Shown: positions 23,301 to 32,818 of the stretch, in pieces
Numbering within the stretch: the first letter of the stretch is position 1
Layout: each line of letters opens with the position of its first letter
Source of the DNA: Planctomycetota bacterium
Lineage (GTDB): Bacteria > Planctomycetota > Phycisphaerae > UBA1845 > Fen-1342
Assembly (NCBI GenBank): GCA_018814045.1
Contig: JAHJAR010000320.1
Location: forward strand, 1 to 37,221
DNA length: 37,221 bases
Reading direction: 5' to 3'
Program-made: the position numbers and the translations under genes
The notes under the pieces: generated by a model
Databases searched by the model: none
What the model was told of the DNA's origin: nothing
What the model saw: only the letters and a program-made list of their open reading frames with translations

Positions 23301-26300
23301 GAGACGACTCCGCGGCTCAGGTGATCTTGCAAGGCGGCGACGGTCAAGCCGTTGGAGCGCAGTGCGCGGATCGCGCCCACCGCGGCACGGGCCCCGGCCA
23401 GCGTAGTGATGAGCGGGATTCCGAGCCGAATCGACGCGACCCGCCAGCGCCCTTCCTCCGTTGCGCTGCCGGTGTGAATCGGAGTATTGATCAGCAGGTC
23501 GAGCTTCCGCTTGCGGATCATGTCGAGCAGGAACGGCGGGCCCTGGCCGTCGTGCTTGGAGACCAGCGTGGCCGGGATGCCGTGTTTTTCCAGCGTCTGC
23601 TTGGTCTTGACGGTCGAGAAGATCTCGAATCCGAGCTCGTGCAGTTCGCGGGCGATCGAGACCACGCGCGGCTTGTCGGCGTCGCACACGCTCACCAGCA
23701 CGTTGCCCGCAGTGGGCAGCGTCACGCCGGCGGCCAGCAACGCCTTGGCGAACGCCAGCGGATACGACTCAGCGATACCCATCACCTCGCCGGTGCTGCG
23801 CATTTCCGGTCCCAGCACGAAGTCGATGCTACGCAGCTTCTTGAACGGGAAGACTGGGGCCTTCACGGCGACATGGCGCTGCAGGCGTGCGTCGCGTACA
23901 CCCTGGCCGCCGAGCGCCTCGTCCAGCGTCTGCCCCAGCATCACCTTGGTGGCGACTTTCGCCCAGGGTACGCCCGTGGCCTTGCTGACAAAAGGAACCG
24001 TGCGCGAGGCTCGCGGATTGACCTCGATCAGATGGACCACGCGTCCCTGAATCGCGAATTGCACGTTCATCAGGCCGCAGACGTTCAGCCGCCGCGCCAG
24101 CATCTTTACCTGATACTTGATCTCGTCGACCAGCGCCGGGGAGAGCGAATACGGCGGCAGCACGCAGCAACTGTCGCCGCTGTGAATGCCGGCTTCCTCG
24201 ATGTGCTCCATGATGCCGCAGATGTCGCAACGGCCGACCGCAGGGTCGCGGCCGGGATAGCCGTGGTCGCTGATCGCATCCACGTCGACCTCAACCGCGT
24301 CGAGCAGGAACTTCTCGATCAGGGTCGGATGCTGATGGTCGATGTTGAGCTCACGGTCGCTCGCCGCCAAGGCGCCGTGGATGTAGCGGACCAGGTCGGT
24401 GACGTTGTTGCAGACCTGCATGCCGCGGCCGCCGAGCACGTACGATGGCCGCACCAGGATCGGGTAGCCGAGCTGTTCCGCCACCTCGATCGCCTGTTCC
24501 CGCGAGAAGGCGACGCCGTTGGGCGGCTGACGCAGCCCCAATTCGCGGAGGACCTGCTGGAAGCGTTCGCGATCCTCGGCGAGGTGAATGTCGTCCGGGC
24601 AGGTGCCGAGGATCGGAACACCCGCCTCGGCCAGCCCCTGCGCCAGGTTGAGTGCCGTCTGTCCGCCATACTGCACGACCACGCCGCGCAAGTGCCCGTT
24701 GGGGTTGCCGGGTGTGAACGGGCGGCCGTTGAGGCGCTCGCAGATGTTGTGGACGTCCTCGTGCGTCAGCGGCTCGAAAAACAGCAGGTCGCTGATGTCG
24801 TAGTCGGTACTGACGGTCTCTGGATTCGAATTGTCCATGACGGTCTCGAAGCCCATCTCGCGGGCGGCGAGCGCCGCGTGGACACAGCAGTAGTCGAACT
24901 CAATGCCCTGGCCGATGCGGTTGGGACCGCCGCCCAGGATGACGACCTTTGGCCGCTTGCTGATCCGCAACTCGTCGTCGTGCGACTCGACCAGCAGGTG
25001 TTTGTCGTCCAGCGCACGGTAGCGATACGGCGCGTCAATGCCGAGGTTGCGGGTCGCCGCGCCGACCGCGCCTTTCCCGCCGGCCTGCCGGCGCTGCCGC
25101 AACTCGCTGACTGCCTCTGGACTGCGCACAACCTGCGCCAGCGGCTGCTCGTGCGTGGAGTAGTAGTACGGCGTGAAGGCCTCAAACTCCGCCGCACACG
25201 TGTCGACCAGCTTGAACTTCGGCCGGTCGAGTTGGGCCTTCAGCCGCCGGTAGGTCTGGGCGTCGAGCCGCCAGGCGTGTCGGAGCTGGGAGTCGCTGTA
25301 GCCGTGGGCCTTGGCCTGCTGATAGATGTCGACCAGCTCGCGTGTCAGCCGCAGTTGCGGCCCGTTGCCGACCGCCACACCGAACAGCGTGTTCTCGAAC
25401 TCGACCAGCTCGGCCATCTGGTCGAGAAACCAGATGTCGATGTGCGACAGCTCGTGGATGCGCTCGACCGACCAGCCGAGCTTGAGCGCGTAGCGAATGT
25501 AGTAGATCCGCCCTTGGCACGGATTGACGATCTTCTCGGTTAGCACCTCGTCCGGAATTGGCCACTCACGCGTCGCCTCCTCCAGGAGGTCAGCCGGAGC
25601 TTCGCCGAGCGCGGAGCCCCCGAAGAGTGGGAGCGGCGGACCGGCTTCTTGTCCAAAGGCGTCGGTCCATACGGTGCTCTCGTCGTCCGCGCTCAGCGCC
25701 TCGCCACAGCGGGCCTCGTACGACTTATCACCGGGATGCAGACCGTAGCCGGGCCGCTTGATTTCCATCGAGCGGATGCACTTCTGAAACGCTTCCTTGA
25801 ACGTGCGTCCGATCGCCATCGCTTCACCGACCGACTTCATCGACGTCGTCAGCCGCTCGTCGGCCTCCGGGAACTTCTCGAAGGCGAAGCGCGGCATCTT
25901 GACGACGCAGTAGTCGATGGCGGGCTCGAAGCACGCGGAGGTGACGTGCGTGATATCGTTCCGCAACTCGTCGAGCGTGTAGCCGATGGCGAGCTTCGTG
26001 GCGATTTTGGCGATGGGGAAGCCCGTGGCCTTCGAGGCCAGTGCGGAGGAGCGCGAGACACGCGGGTTCATCTCGATCGCGAGCAGGCGTCCGTCGCGGG
26101 GATGGATGGCGAACTGGATGTTGGCCCCGCCCGTATCCACGCCGACCGCGCGCATGATCGCGATGGCGGCGTCGCGCATCCGCTGATATTCCTTATCGCT
26201 GAGTGTGAGGGCGGGCGCGACGGTGATCGAGTCGCCGGTGTGTACGCCCATCGGGTCGAGGTTCTCGATCGAGCAGACCACGACGACGTTGTCGCGGCCG

Positions 26301-26983
26301 TCGCGCATCATCTCCAGTTCGAATTCCTTCCAGCCGGTGAGATCCTCTTCGATGAGCACCTGGCCGATCGGCGACTGGGCCAAGCCGTTGTTGACGAGGG
26401 TCTCGAATTCCTCCGGCGTGCGCGCCATACCGCTGCCGGTACCGCCCAGCGTATACCCGGCCCGGATGCAGGCCGGCAGATGAAGACGGCGCAGGAGCTC
26501 TTGTGCTTCAGCGAGTGAGCGGGCGGTGCCGGAGCGCGGCACGTCGATGCCGACCGCCGTCACCGTCTGCTTGAAGCCTTCGCGATCCTCGGCCCGGCGG
26601 ATGGTTTCGCAGTCGGCGCCTATCAGACGTACGCCGTGCCGGGCGTGGATACCCTGCTCGGCCACGGCCATGGCGCAATTGAGGCCGGTCTGCCCGCCGA
26701 GCGTGGGCAAGAGCGCATCGACCGGAGTCCCGCGTGCGGCTTCGCACGCTAGCAGCTCGTCGATGACCGCGGGCGTAATCGGCTCGAGGTACGTGCGGTC
26801 GGCAAGCTCGGGGTCGGTCATGATGGTGGCGGGGTTGCTGTTCAGCAGCACCACCCCGATGCCCTCTTCGCGTAACGCGCGACACGCCTGGGTGCCGGAA
26901 TAGTCGAACTCACACGCCTGGCCGATGACAATCGGGCCGCTGCCGATGATCAGGACTCTGTGGATGTCGGGTGACTTCGGCAT
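23297..26983 (-). CDS. carB: Carbamoyl-phosphate synthase large subunit, enlarged linker
   Basis: Makes carbamoyl phosphate from bicarbonate, ammonia and two ATP. Both ATP-grasp halves are present: first [60 protein letters not shown]; second [56 protein letters not shown] (all given here in parts). A C-terminal MGS-like regulatory domain ([30 protein letters not shown]) follows. At about 1228 residues it exceeds the usual ~1070. The surplus lies mainly at ~412-475 and ~612-675, flanking the oligomerisation domain, plus a short CDIC-containing insert before [13 protein letters not shown] 26983 has GAAAGAG upstream and lies 57 bases from argH. The longer frame to 27037 is not needed. Confidence 0.94.
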   Translation of the reverse strand: MPKSPDIHRVLIIGSGPIVIGQACEFDYSGTQACRALREEGIGVVLLNSNPATIMTDPELADRTYLEPITPAVIDELLACEAARGTPVDALLPTLGGQTGLNCAMAVAEQGIHARHGVRLIGADCETIRRAEDREGFKQTVTAVGIDVPRSGTARSLAEAQELLRRLHLPACIRAGYTLGGTGSGMARTPEEFETLVNNGLAQSPIGQVLIEEDLTGWKEFELEMMRDGRDNVVVVCSIENLDPMGVHTGDSITVAPALTLSDKEYQRMRDAAIAIMRAVGVDTGGANIQFAIHPRDGRLLAIEMNPRVSRSSALASKATGFPIAKIATKLAIGYTLDELRNDITHVTSACFEPAIDYCVVKMPRFAFEKFPEADERLTTSMKSVGEAMAIGRTFKEAFQKCIRSMEIKRPGYGLHPGDKSYEARCGEALSADDESTVWTDAFGQEAGPPLPLFGGSALGEAPADLLEEATREWPIPDEVLTEKIVNPCQGRIYYIRYALKLGWSVERIHELSHIDIWFLDQMAELVEFENTLFGVAVGNGPQLRLTRELVDIYQQAKAHGYSDSQLRHAWRLDAQTYRRLKAQLDRPKFKLVDTCAAEFEAFTPYYYSTHEQPLAQVVRSPEAVSELRQRRQAGGKGAVGAATRNLGIDAPYRYRALDDKHLLVESHDDELRISKRPKVVILGGGPNRIGQGIEFDYCCVHAALAAREMGFETVMDNSNPETVSTDYDISDLLFFEPLTHEDVHNICERLNGRPFTPGNPNGHLRGVVVQYGGQTALNLAQGLAEAGVPILGTCPDDIHLAEDRERFQQVLRELGLRQPPNGVAFSREQAIEVAEQLGYPILVRPSYVLGGRGMQVCNNVTDLVRYIHGALAASDRELNIDHQHPTLIEKFLLDAVEVDVDAISDHGYPGRDPAVGRCDICGIMEHIEEAGIHSGDSCCVLPPYSLSPALVDEIKYQVKMLARRLNVCGLMNVQFAIQGRVVHLIEVNPRASRTVPFVSKATGVPWAKVATKVMLGQTLDEALGGQGVRDARLQRHVAVKAPVFPFKKLRSIDFVLGPEMRSTGEVMGIAESYPLAFAKALLAAGVTLPTAGNVLVSVCDADKPRVVSIARELHELGFEIFSTVKTKQTLEKHGIPATLVSKHDGQGPPFLLDMIRKRKLDLLINTPIHTGSATEEGRWRVASIRLGIPLITTLAGARAAVGAIRALRSNGLTVAALQDHLSRGVVS

Positions 26984-27040
26984 ACTGCGCTCTTTCAGAG
27001 ATTCACATCTCCAACTCGCGGTCGCTGGCGGCCACAACGG

Positions 27041-28405
27041 TCAGTGGTTCCCCGGCAAGAGTTCTGCTTCGGCAGCCGCAGTTCTCACGCGATACCGCTT
27101 CGTTTCTCGCCGCCAGGCCGCTCGCTCATCCTCGAGCGCAGCGAGAATCGCGGGATCGAATCGTTCGGTTGATCTACGCCAGCGCTCCGCCGCGCCATCG
27201 TCAAACCGGCCGGCTTTGATTTCCTCCGCGACCCGCCGGTACGCCTCCCGAAATGGGACGCCCCGCTGTACCAGCTCCAGCGCCGCGTGCGTGGCGTAAA
27301 GCTCGGGGCCCATCGCCGCCGCCAGGCGCTCCGCGTTGATTGTGAACCCGGCCGCAACTCGCGTCGCGACCTCGAGCAGCTCCGGCAGTTCCAAGGCAAT
27401 GCGGATGGTGGGCTCCTTGGTCAGCTGCAAATCGCGGTGGTAGCTGGATGGCAGCTTCCCCGTGACCCACTCCAGTTCGAACAGCCGCGCCCGCAGCCGG
27501 GCGCTGCGGCCGCGGAGCAGCTCGAGCACGTCCGGGTTCTTCTTCTGCGGCATGATGGACGAGCCGGTGGTCATCGCTTCCGGTAGCCCAAAGAACCCGA
27601 ACTCGGCGGCGGTAAACAGGATCAGGTCGCAGCTCATTTTCTCCAGGACTGCTGCGACGTCCACCGCGGCGCGCACAAAGTATTTCTCCAGGCGACCGCG
27701 GCTATTCTGCACGTCGAGCGCGCTGCGCTGCACGCGCGAAAACCCGAGCAGCTCCGCGCTATGGGCCCGGTCCAACGGCAGGGGCACGCCGAAGCCCGCT
27801 CCGGTTCCCAGTGGGCACGCGTCCAGTCGCTCCAAGAGATCGCAGGCCGCCCGCATCTGCTCCAATCCCGCCTCGGCAATCGCGTGAAGCCACTGGCCAA
27901 CGCGAGAGGGCATGGCTGGTCGCAGGTGCGTGTAGCCCGGCATGGCGATGTGACCGTCACAGCGTATTCGCCCCGTCACCGCCGCGACGAACGCGTCGAG
28001 AAGATCCAGCCAACGTAGCGCGTGGTGACGCATGAAGAGCCGCATCGCGGTCGCGACCTGGTCATTCCTCGAACGCCCGGCGTGGATCTTGGCACCCGCC
28101 TGGCCGCACCGTTTGGTGAGCGCCGCTTCGATCGCAGTGTGGCAGTCCTCGAGCGCTTCGGGAATCGCGAAGTCGCCCGCGCGCGCGCGGCGGTCAATGT
28201 CCGCCAGCCCCGCCAGCAACGCGTCGAGCTCGGCCTGGCTGAGCAGCTCCGCGCGAGCGAGGGTGCGCGCGTGCGCTGCTGAGCCCAAGCAGTCCCAGTG
28301 CACGAGATGACCATCCCAGGTCGGGTCGTCCCCGACGGTGAAGCGGTGCACGAGCTCGTCGAGCGCCGCTCCCGTTTCCCACAATCGTCCGGATTGCGCG
28401 CTCAT
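27041..28405 (-). CDS. argH: Argininosuccinate lyase
   Basis: Last step of arginine synthesis, argininosuccinate to arginine plus fumarate; fumarase/aspartase superfamily, cytoplasmic homotetramer. Signatures: HAGRSRNDQVATAMRLF (~108-124), MPGYTHLRPAMPSRVGQW (~155-172, catalytic His region), PLGTGAGFGVPLPLDR, and the mobile signature loop TGSSIMPQKKNPDVLELLRG with the catalytic Ser at 282/283. The 454 residues are normal. ATG 28405 overlaps the stop of the upstream deacylase gene (ATGA) and is preferred; GTG 28423 in the same frame would add six residues. It belongs to the ArgR-headed minus-strand operon, and carB follows after 57 bases. All key residues seem present, so it should be active. 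Confidence 0.95.
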   Translation of the reverse strand: MSAQSGRLWETGAALDELVHRFTVGDDPTWDGHLVHWDCLGSAAHARTLARAELLSQAELDALLAGLADIDRRARAGDFAIPEALEDCHTAIEAALTKRCGQAGAKIHAGRSRNDQVATAMRLFMRHHALRWLDLLDAFVAAVTGRIRCDGHIAMPGYTHLRPAMPSRVGQWLHAIAEAGLEQMRAACDLLERLDACPLGTGAGFGVPLPLDRAHSAELLGFSRVQRSALDVQNSRGRLEKYFVRAAVDVAAVLEKMSCDLILFTAAEFGFFGLPEAMTTGSSIMPQKKNPDVLELLRGRSARLRARLFELEWVTGKLPSSYHRDLQLTKEPTIRIALELPELLEVATRVAAGFTINAERLAAAMGPELYATHAALELVQRGVPFREAYRRVAEEIKAGRFDDGAAERWRRSTERFDPAILAALEDERAAWRRETKRYRVRTAAAEAELLPGNH

Positions 28406-29532
28406 GACGCTTGGCTCCGGCACGCGACAGCTTGGGGCACCGCCGTCGCGTCAGCGCTGCCAACACGATTCTCTACGCCGAAGTACTCCTGGATGATTCG
28501 CTCGTATGCTGCGGCGCCGTCCCGCAGTTCGTCCAGCAGGATGTACTCATCCGGCGCGTGCGATCGACGCGACTGGCCGGGGCCGAGCTTGACGCTTGGG
28601 ATACCCGCGAGGAAGACCATGTCGCTCATGGCGGAGCTGCCGCCTAGCTCTGCACCGGGAAGGGCGCGCAGTACCGCCTGGACGATCGGGGCGGTGCGGT
28701 CCGTCTCGACCGGTACGAGCCGATCACTGTGCACGTGGAGGTCGCTGCGCAGATAGTCGCACAGGCGCTGGAACAGGTGCGCATGTGATTCCAGCGGCGT
28801 CGTCCGGATATCGAGGCAGAACTCGCACCGGTCTGGAATGACGTTACGCGCCACACCGCCGTTGACCATCGTGACGTGCGCGTGGCACCGTCCGAGCAGC
28901 GGATGGCGCGGCCCCCAGTCGAACTCGCGCAACCGGACCAGGTCGCTCGCCGCCGCGAGTATCGCGTTGTCGGCCTCCCCCGTGGGCGTGTTTGCGGGAT
29001 GGCCGCTTCGCCCGCGGGCCACGCCGCGCAGCACCAGCAACCCACGTTGGGCAACCATTGGCACCAGGCCGGTTGGCTCACCGACGAGCGCGGCATCCAG
29101 CGGCCGTAGTCGTCGGAGGATCGTGCCGAGCCCCGCCCCGCTGATCTCCTCTTCGGCTGTGAGCGCCAGCACGACTGTTCCACCCAGGCGCTCGCCGCGG
29201 TCCAGTCGCCGGCGGGTCGCGAGCGCCGCCTCGATCAGCGCCACGACGCAGCCTTTCGCATCGTTCGCGCCGAGTCCGGTGAGCCGGCCTTCGTCGAGCC
29301 GCGGCGTCCGGGGATCGCTCGCCCAGCTCTGCCCCGGCGGAACCGTGTCGAGGTGAGAATTGAGCAGCAGACGCGGACGCGCGGCGTCGCCGATCTCGCA
29401 CCAGAGGTTGTTACGCTCGCGCTGGACGCGCAGGCCCGCCTCGCGCAGCTCCGTGCCGAGCGTATCGGCAATTGCGCGCTCCTCGCGCGAGATGCTCGGT
29501 ATCGCTACGAGCCGCGCCAGGCGCGCGATCAT
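28402..29532 (-). CDS. argE: M20-family deacylase, predicted N-acyl-citrulline (acyl-ornithine) deacylase
   Basis: M20 metallopeptidase with the two-metal ligands in order: LNSHLDTVPPG (H60, D62), GLGANDAKG (D91), LTAEEEISG (catalytic E127, E128), LVGEPTGL (E152) and a C-terminal RRSHAPDEYI His. The 376 residues match ArgE/DapE. In classical pathways ArgE frees ornithine from N-acetylornithine. Here the operon encodes an acetyl/succinyl-ornithine carbamoyltransferase, so the natural substrate is more likely N-succinyl- or N-acetylcitrulline, as in Bacteroidetes and Xanthomonas. The N-terminal IPSISREERAIADTL resembles what I recall of the Bacteroidetes enzyme. ATG 29532 overlaps the argB stop and its own stop overlaps argH ATG, both ATGA. 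Family certain, exact substrate inferred. Confidence 0.9.
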   Translation of the reverse strand: MIARLARLVAIPSISREERAIADTLGTELREAGLRVQRERNNLWCEIGDAARPRLLLNSHLDTVPPGQSWASDPRTPRLDEGRLTGLGANDAKGCVVALIEAALATRRRLDRGERLGGTVVLALTAEEEISGAGLGTILRRLRPLDAALVGEPTGLVPMVAQRGLLVLRGVARGRSGHPANTPTGEADNAILAAASDLVRLREFDWGPRHPLLGRCHAHVTMVNGGVARNVIPDRCEFCLDIRTTPLESHAHLFQRLCDYLRSDLHVHSDRLVPVETDRTAPIVQAVLRALPGAELGGSSAMSDMVFLAGIPSVKLGPGQSRRSHAPDEYILLDELRDGAAAYERIIQEYFGVENRVGSADATAVPQAVACRSQAS

Positions 29533-30467
29533 GACGTCACCGGGAGCGGCTTGGCCGGCACTTCCGCGTTCTCACGCTTCTCGACGAGGAGCGTGCCGCA
29601 GCCCTCGTTGGTGAACACTTCGCCGAGAATTGTGTCCGGCACGGTTCCGTTAATAATGTGGACACGCGGCACGCCGCCGCGCAGGGCGTCCTTGCAGGCT
29701 GCCAGCTTGGGCAGCATTCCGCCGCCGATCACGCCCGCATCAATCAACTCGTCGAGCTGCGACACGCCGAGGTACGATTGCAGCGTCGCCGGATCAACCG
29801 GATCGCGCAGAACGCCGTCAACGTCGGTCGCGAGAATGTACTTGGCGGCGCGGATCGCCACGGCGATCCGCGCGGCAACCGTGTCGGCGTTGACGTTCAT
29901 CACCTGGCCTGCGTTGTCTGCCGCCAGCGAGCAGATCAACGGCACATAGCCGGCGGTCAGGAAGTGATCGAGCGGGTCCACGCAGACGCTGATGATCTCG
30001 CCGACGTGGCCGAAATCTATCTCCCGCGTCTCGCCGCTGGCGGGATCCGTGGCCCTTTGCGGGGGCCGTCTACGGGCGGTGAGCAGGCCGGCATCCACGC
30101 CGCTGAGACCGACCGCCGGGACCGCCGCCCTGCGGAACGCCGCGCTGAGGTTCGTGCTTACCGTGCCGGCGAACGCCATCTTCGCCACTTCCAACGTGGC
30201 ATCATCCGTGATCCGTCGGCCGGCAAAGATGTCGGGCTTGTTGCCCAGCCGTTCGCTCAGTGCGTTGGCCTGCGCGGCGCCGCCGTGGACGATGACGAGC
30301 TGGATGCCCACTTGATGAAGGAGCGCCAATTGCTCGACCAGGTTGTCCAGCACGGCCCCGGGTTCGCAGAGTCGCCCGCTGAGCTTCACCACGAAAACAC
30401 GACCCTTATACGCCCGGATGTAGGGGGCCGCGGTGCGCAGAGCCTTCAAGTTCGCTGGAAGCTGCAT
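29529..30467 (-). CDS. argB: N-acetylglutamate (or N-succinylglutamate) kinase
   Basis: Amino-acid kinase fold; phosphorylates the gamma-carboxyl of N-acylglutamate. Recognisable elements: VFVVKLSG (K28), LVIVHGGAAQANALSERLG (HGG 61-63), GRRITDDATLEVAKMAFAG, MNVNADTVAARIAVAIRA and ILATDVDGVLRDP, ending with GGGMLPKLAACKDAL. Two sites differ from textbook ArgB: KLSG replaces the usual K-x-G-G, and HGGAAQ replaces HGGGP. An insert with GETREIDFGHVGEII lies before the nucleotide domain, similar to the common VGE motif. Whether the acyl group is acetyl or succinyl cannot be read here, but the ArgF' neighbour suggests succinyl. ATG 30467 has GAGAGGG in front; the gene is 90 bases downstream of argF' and overlaps the deacylase start by ATGA. 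312 residues. Confidence 0.92.
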   Translation of the reverse strand: MQLPANLKALRTAAPYIRAYKGRVFVVKLSGRLCEPGAVLDNLVEQLALLHQVGIQLVIVHGGAAQANALSERLGNKPDIFAGRRITDDATLEVAKMAFAGTVSTNLSAAFRRAAVPAVGLSGVDAGLLTARRRPPQRATDPASGETREIDFGHVGEIISVCVDPLDHFLTAGYVPLICSLAADNAGQVMNVNADTVAARIAVAIRAAKYILATDVDGVLRDPVDPATLQSYLGVSQLDELIDAGVIGGGMLPKLAACKDALRGGVPRVHIINGTVPDTILGEVFTNEGCGTLLVEKRENAEVPAKPLPVTS

Positions 30468-30557
30468 GTTCCCTCTCGGTCCTTTGTCTCCGCCGATCCG
30501 TGTCCACCCAGCGCTTGCTCAACCCGAGCCGGGAGGATGGACCGTGGTTTTCGTTGG

Positions 30558-31559
30558 CTACCCGGCCAGCAGGTGACTGAGCACCGCTGCCTGGGCCCAC
30601 ATGCGGTTCTCCGCCTGTTCGATAACGACGCTGCGACGATCATCGAGGGCCTCGTCGGCGATCACGACATTACGGCGAACGGGCAGGCAGTGCAGCAGAA
30701 TCGCCTCGCGACCCAGATGGCCCGCACCCACCGTCCAGTCGGCATGGTCTGCAAAGCTATCGCGCTGACCGCCCGGATCGCCGTAGAACGCGGCACTACC
30801 CCAGCTTTTCACGTAGACGACGTCGGCCGCACGGCACGCGGCGCGCTGGTCAGTCGTCACGGCGACACGCGTGCCGGCCGCGGCACACCAGCCGGCGACG
30901 CGCTCGAGAATCGTGCCATTGAGTTCATAGCCCGGCGGGTGCGCGATCGTCACGTGCATACCCGCGGCGGCGGCCGCGAGCGCCGCCGAATGCGGCACCG
31001 CCATGGGCAAGCCCTTGACGTGCGGTGCCCAGGTGAGCACGAAGCGTCGGCCGCGTGTGCCGCGCAGTTTCTCGTCAACCGTCATCCAATCGGCCAAGCC
31101 CTGACAGGGATGCTCGACGGCCGACTCCATGTTGATCACCGGGACGGTTGCGAAGCGGGCGAAGGCCCGGATGATGCGGTCCTCGGCGTCCTCCGCCGCG
31201 TCCTCGAGCGCTGCGAACGTCCGCACGGCGAGCAAATCGCCGTAACGGCTCAGCACCGGCGCGGCCTCGCGGACATGCTCGGAGCAAATGCCGTCCATCA
31301 TGACGCCGTCACGGTGCTCGAGCTTCCACGTGTCGCCGCCGACATTCAGGCAGATCGCGTGCCCGCCGTAGCGCAGCATCGCTGCCTCAAAGGACGTTCG
31401 CGTACGCAGGGATGGGTTGAAGAAGATCATCGTCAGGATGCGGCCGCGCAACGCATCTGCGGCAGTCCCCAGCTCGCCCCGCTTGAGACGTTGGGCCGCC
31501 TCGACCAGGTCGGCCAGCACCGTCGGTTCATAATCCAGCATGCTCAGCCAGTGGCGCAT
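30558..31559 (-). CDS. argF': N-acyl-ornithine carbamoyltransferase (acetyl/succinyl type), predicted succinylornithine-specific
   Basis: Transfers the carbamoyl group to an N-acylated ornithine. The carbamoyl-phosphate site is FFNPSLRTRTSFE (S50-R54). The acetyl/succinyl-ornithine family is marked by VPVINMESAVEHPCQGLAD, FVLTWAPHVKGLPMAV, VVYVKSWGS, HCLPVRRNVV and QAENRMWAQAAVL. Ordinary OTCases have HCLP followed by different residues and lack RRNVV. From memory of the published work, Glu92 of Xanthomonas AOTCase defines acetylornithine specificity, and Pro, Ser, Val or Ala there gives succinylornithine specificity. The aligned residue, in MDGICSEHV, is Ser93 (codon 31283-31281). 333 residues; AGGAG lies about 10 bases before ATG 31559. 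It sits between argC (194 bases away) and argB. Confidence 0.9.
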   Translation of the reverse strand: MRHWLSMLDYEPTVLADLVEAAQRLKRGELGTAADALRGRILTMIFFNPSLRTRTSFEAAMLRYGGHAICLNVGGDTWKLEHRDGVMMDGICSEHVREAAPVLSRYGDLLAVRTFAALEDAAEDAEDRIIRAFARFATVPVINMESAVEHPCQGLADWMTVDEKLRGTRGRRFVLTWAPHVKGLPMAVPHSAALAAAAAGMHVTIAHPPGYELNGTILERVAGWCAAAGTRVAVTTDQRAACRAADVVYVKSWGSAAFYGDPGGQRDSFADHADWTVGAGHLGREAILLHCLPVRRNVVIADEALDDRRSVVIEQAENRMWAQAAVLSHLLAG

Positions 31560-31753
31560 CGCGCTGTTCTCCTACTGCACGCAGGGGGTGCCGACAAGGC
31601 GTCGACGGCTTCCAACGGCAAGTTGATCGGCGGCAACTGCGGATAGGTATTTGTCAGTGCCGATCGACTCACTCAACTTAGCTCCATGCCGGCACGCGCA
31701 TCGTGCGCCGGGCTTGAACCGCGCCGCGCGTGGCGCGCCTTCGCCCGATAGGT

Positions 31754-32818
31754 TCACACGGGTCGAAGCGCCGGTGCCCACAGTCCGGTCGATTCCGGCA
31801 GCCCGCACAGCAGATTCATGTTTTGGATCGCCATGCCCGCCATGCCCTTTACCAGGTTGTCCAGCGCGGCCATCACGACGACCTGGCGCTCGCGGCAAGC
31901 CACCGCCAGGTCGCAGAAGTTCGACCCGACGACGTTTTGCAGTTCCGGGGAGTCTTCGACGACGCGTACGAACGGGCTGTCCGCGTAGAAGTCCTCGAAG
32001 CGTTCGCGGAGCAGCGCTGGAGCCGAAGGCTCGGGCAACGTCAGGTGCACGGTGACAAAGATCCCGCGGGCCACATCCATGCTCTGGGCAACGAAGCTAG
32101 TGCAAATTCGCTCGCCCGCCGGGTCACCCAGTGCCTGCAGAATCTCGGGCTCGTGCCGGTGAGCCAGCGGCCGGTACGCCCAGAAGTTCGCGTGCCGCGT
32201 CGGGTGGTGCGTTGTCTCCTTGAGCTGGCTGCCTGAGCCCGATGAGCCGGTCTTCGCGTCGATGGCGAGCACGCCGGCGAAGCCGGCCGTCACGAGCGGC
32301 GCTCCAGCCAGTACCGATGCAACCGCCAGGCAACCCGGGTTGGCCACCCAGCGCGCCCCGCGCAGCTCCGCGCGCGACAGCTCCGGAAGCGCGTAGACAA
32401 ACGCGCGGCGACGCTCCGGCAGTGCGGGGGTCTGCGGGTAGTACTGCGCATGCGTTTGAACGTCCTTCAAGCGGAAGTCGCCCGAGAGATCGATCACGCG
32501 CACGCGGTCGAGCGTGCCGTTCACTTCCAACTGCGTCAGCAGTCGCTCGATCGCGAGGGCGCTGGCACCGTGCGGCAACGCTGAGAAGATGACGGAATGT
32601 TCGGCGTCCAGCAGCCGCTCCGTATCGATCAGGTCAGTGATATCCAGTTCGAAGAAGCCGCGCATATGCGGATGGACCCTATCCAGTGGCTGACCAACGT
32701 GTGAGGTGGATGTCACCGACACGACCTCGACCAGCGGATGCACGGCGCAGAGACGGAGCAACTCCGCGGCGCCGTAGCCGCCGGCCCCCAGAATCGCCAC
32801 GTGTACGGAGCGGCTCAT
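31754..32818 (-). CDS. argC: N-acyl-gamma-glutamyl-phosphate reductase
   Basis: Reduces N-acylglutamyl phosphate to the semialdehyde with NADPH. The N-terminal Rossmann region VAILGAGGYGAAELLRL binds cofactor, LSGDFRL and ALPELSRAEL are typical, and WVANPGCLAVASVLAG holds the catalytic Cys163. AIDAKTGSSGSGSQLKETTHHPTRHANFWAY (in parts) and RHEPEI carry the active-site His. GSSGSGS followed by HHPTRHANFWAYRP resembles the LysY/Bacteroidetes branch of ArgC as much as the E. coli type. 354 residues. ATG 32818 overlaps the stop of the upstream P-loop gene (ATGA); the open frame reaching 33565 is only a frame without stops. 194 bases separate it from argF'; I see no clear promoter or terminator there. 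Confidence 0.94.
   Translation of the reverse strand: MSRSVHVAILGAGGYGAAELLRLCAVHPLVEVVSVTSTSHVGQPLDRVHPHMRGFFELDITDLIDTERLLDAEHSVIFSALPHGASALAIERLLTQLEVNGTLDRVRVIDLSGDFRLKDVQTHAQYYPQTPALPERRRAFVYALPELSRAELRGARWVANPGCLAVASVLAGAPLVTAGFAGVLAIDAKTGSSGSGSQLKETTHHPTRHANFWAYRPLAHRHEPEILQALGDPAGERICTSFVAQSMDVARGIFVTVHLTLPEPSAPALLRERFEDFYADSPFVRVVEDSPELQNVVGSNFCDLAVACRERQVVVMAALDNLVKGMAGMAIQNMNLLCGLPESTGLWAPALRPV

Noticed and set aside
23321-25543. 740-codon plus-strand open frame opposite carB
   Set aside because: Antisense shadow of carB. The Val, Asp and Arg-rich translation has no known motif.
29658-31646. 662-codon plus-strand open frame across argB and argF'
   Set aside because: It spans two real minus-strand genes and the gap between them, and has no recognisable domain.
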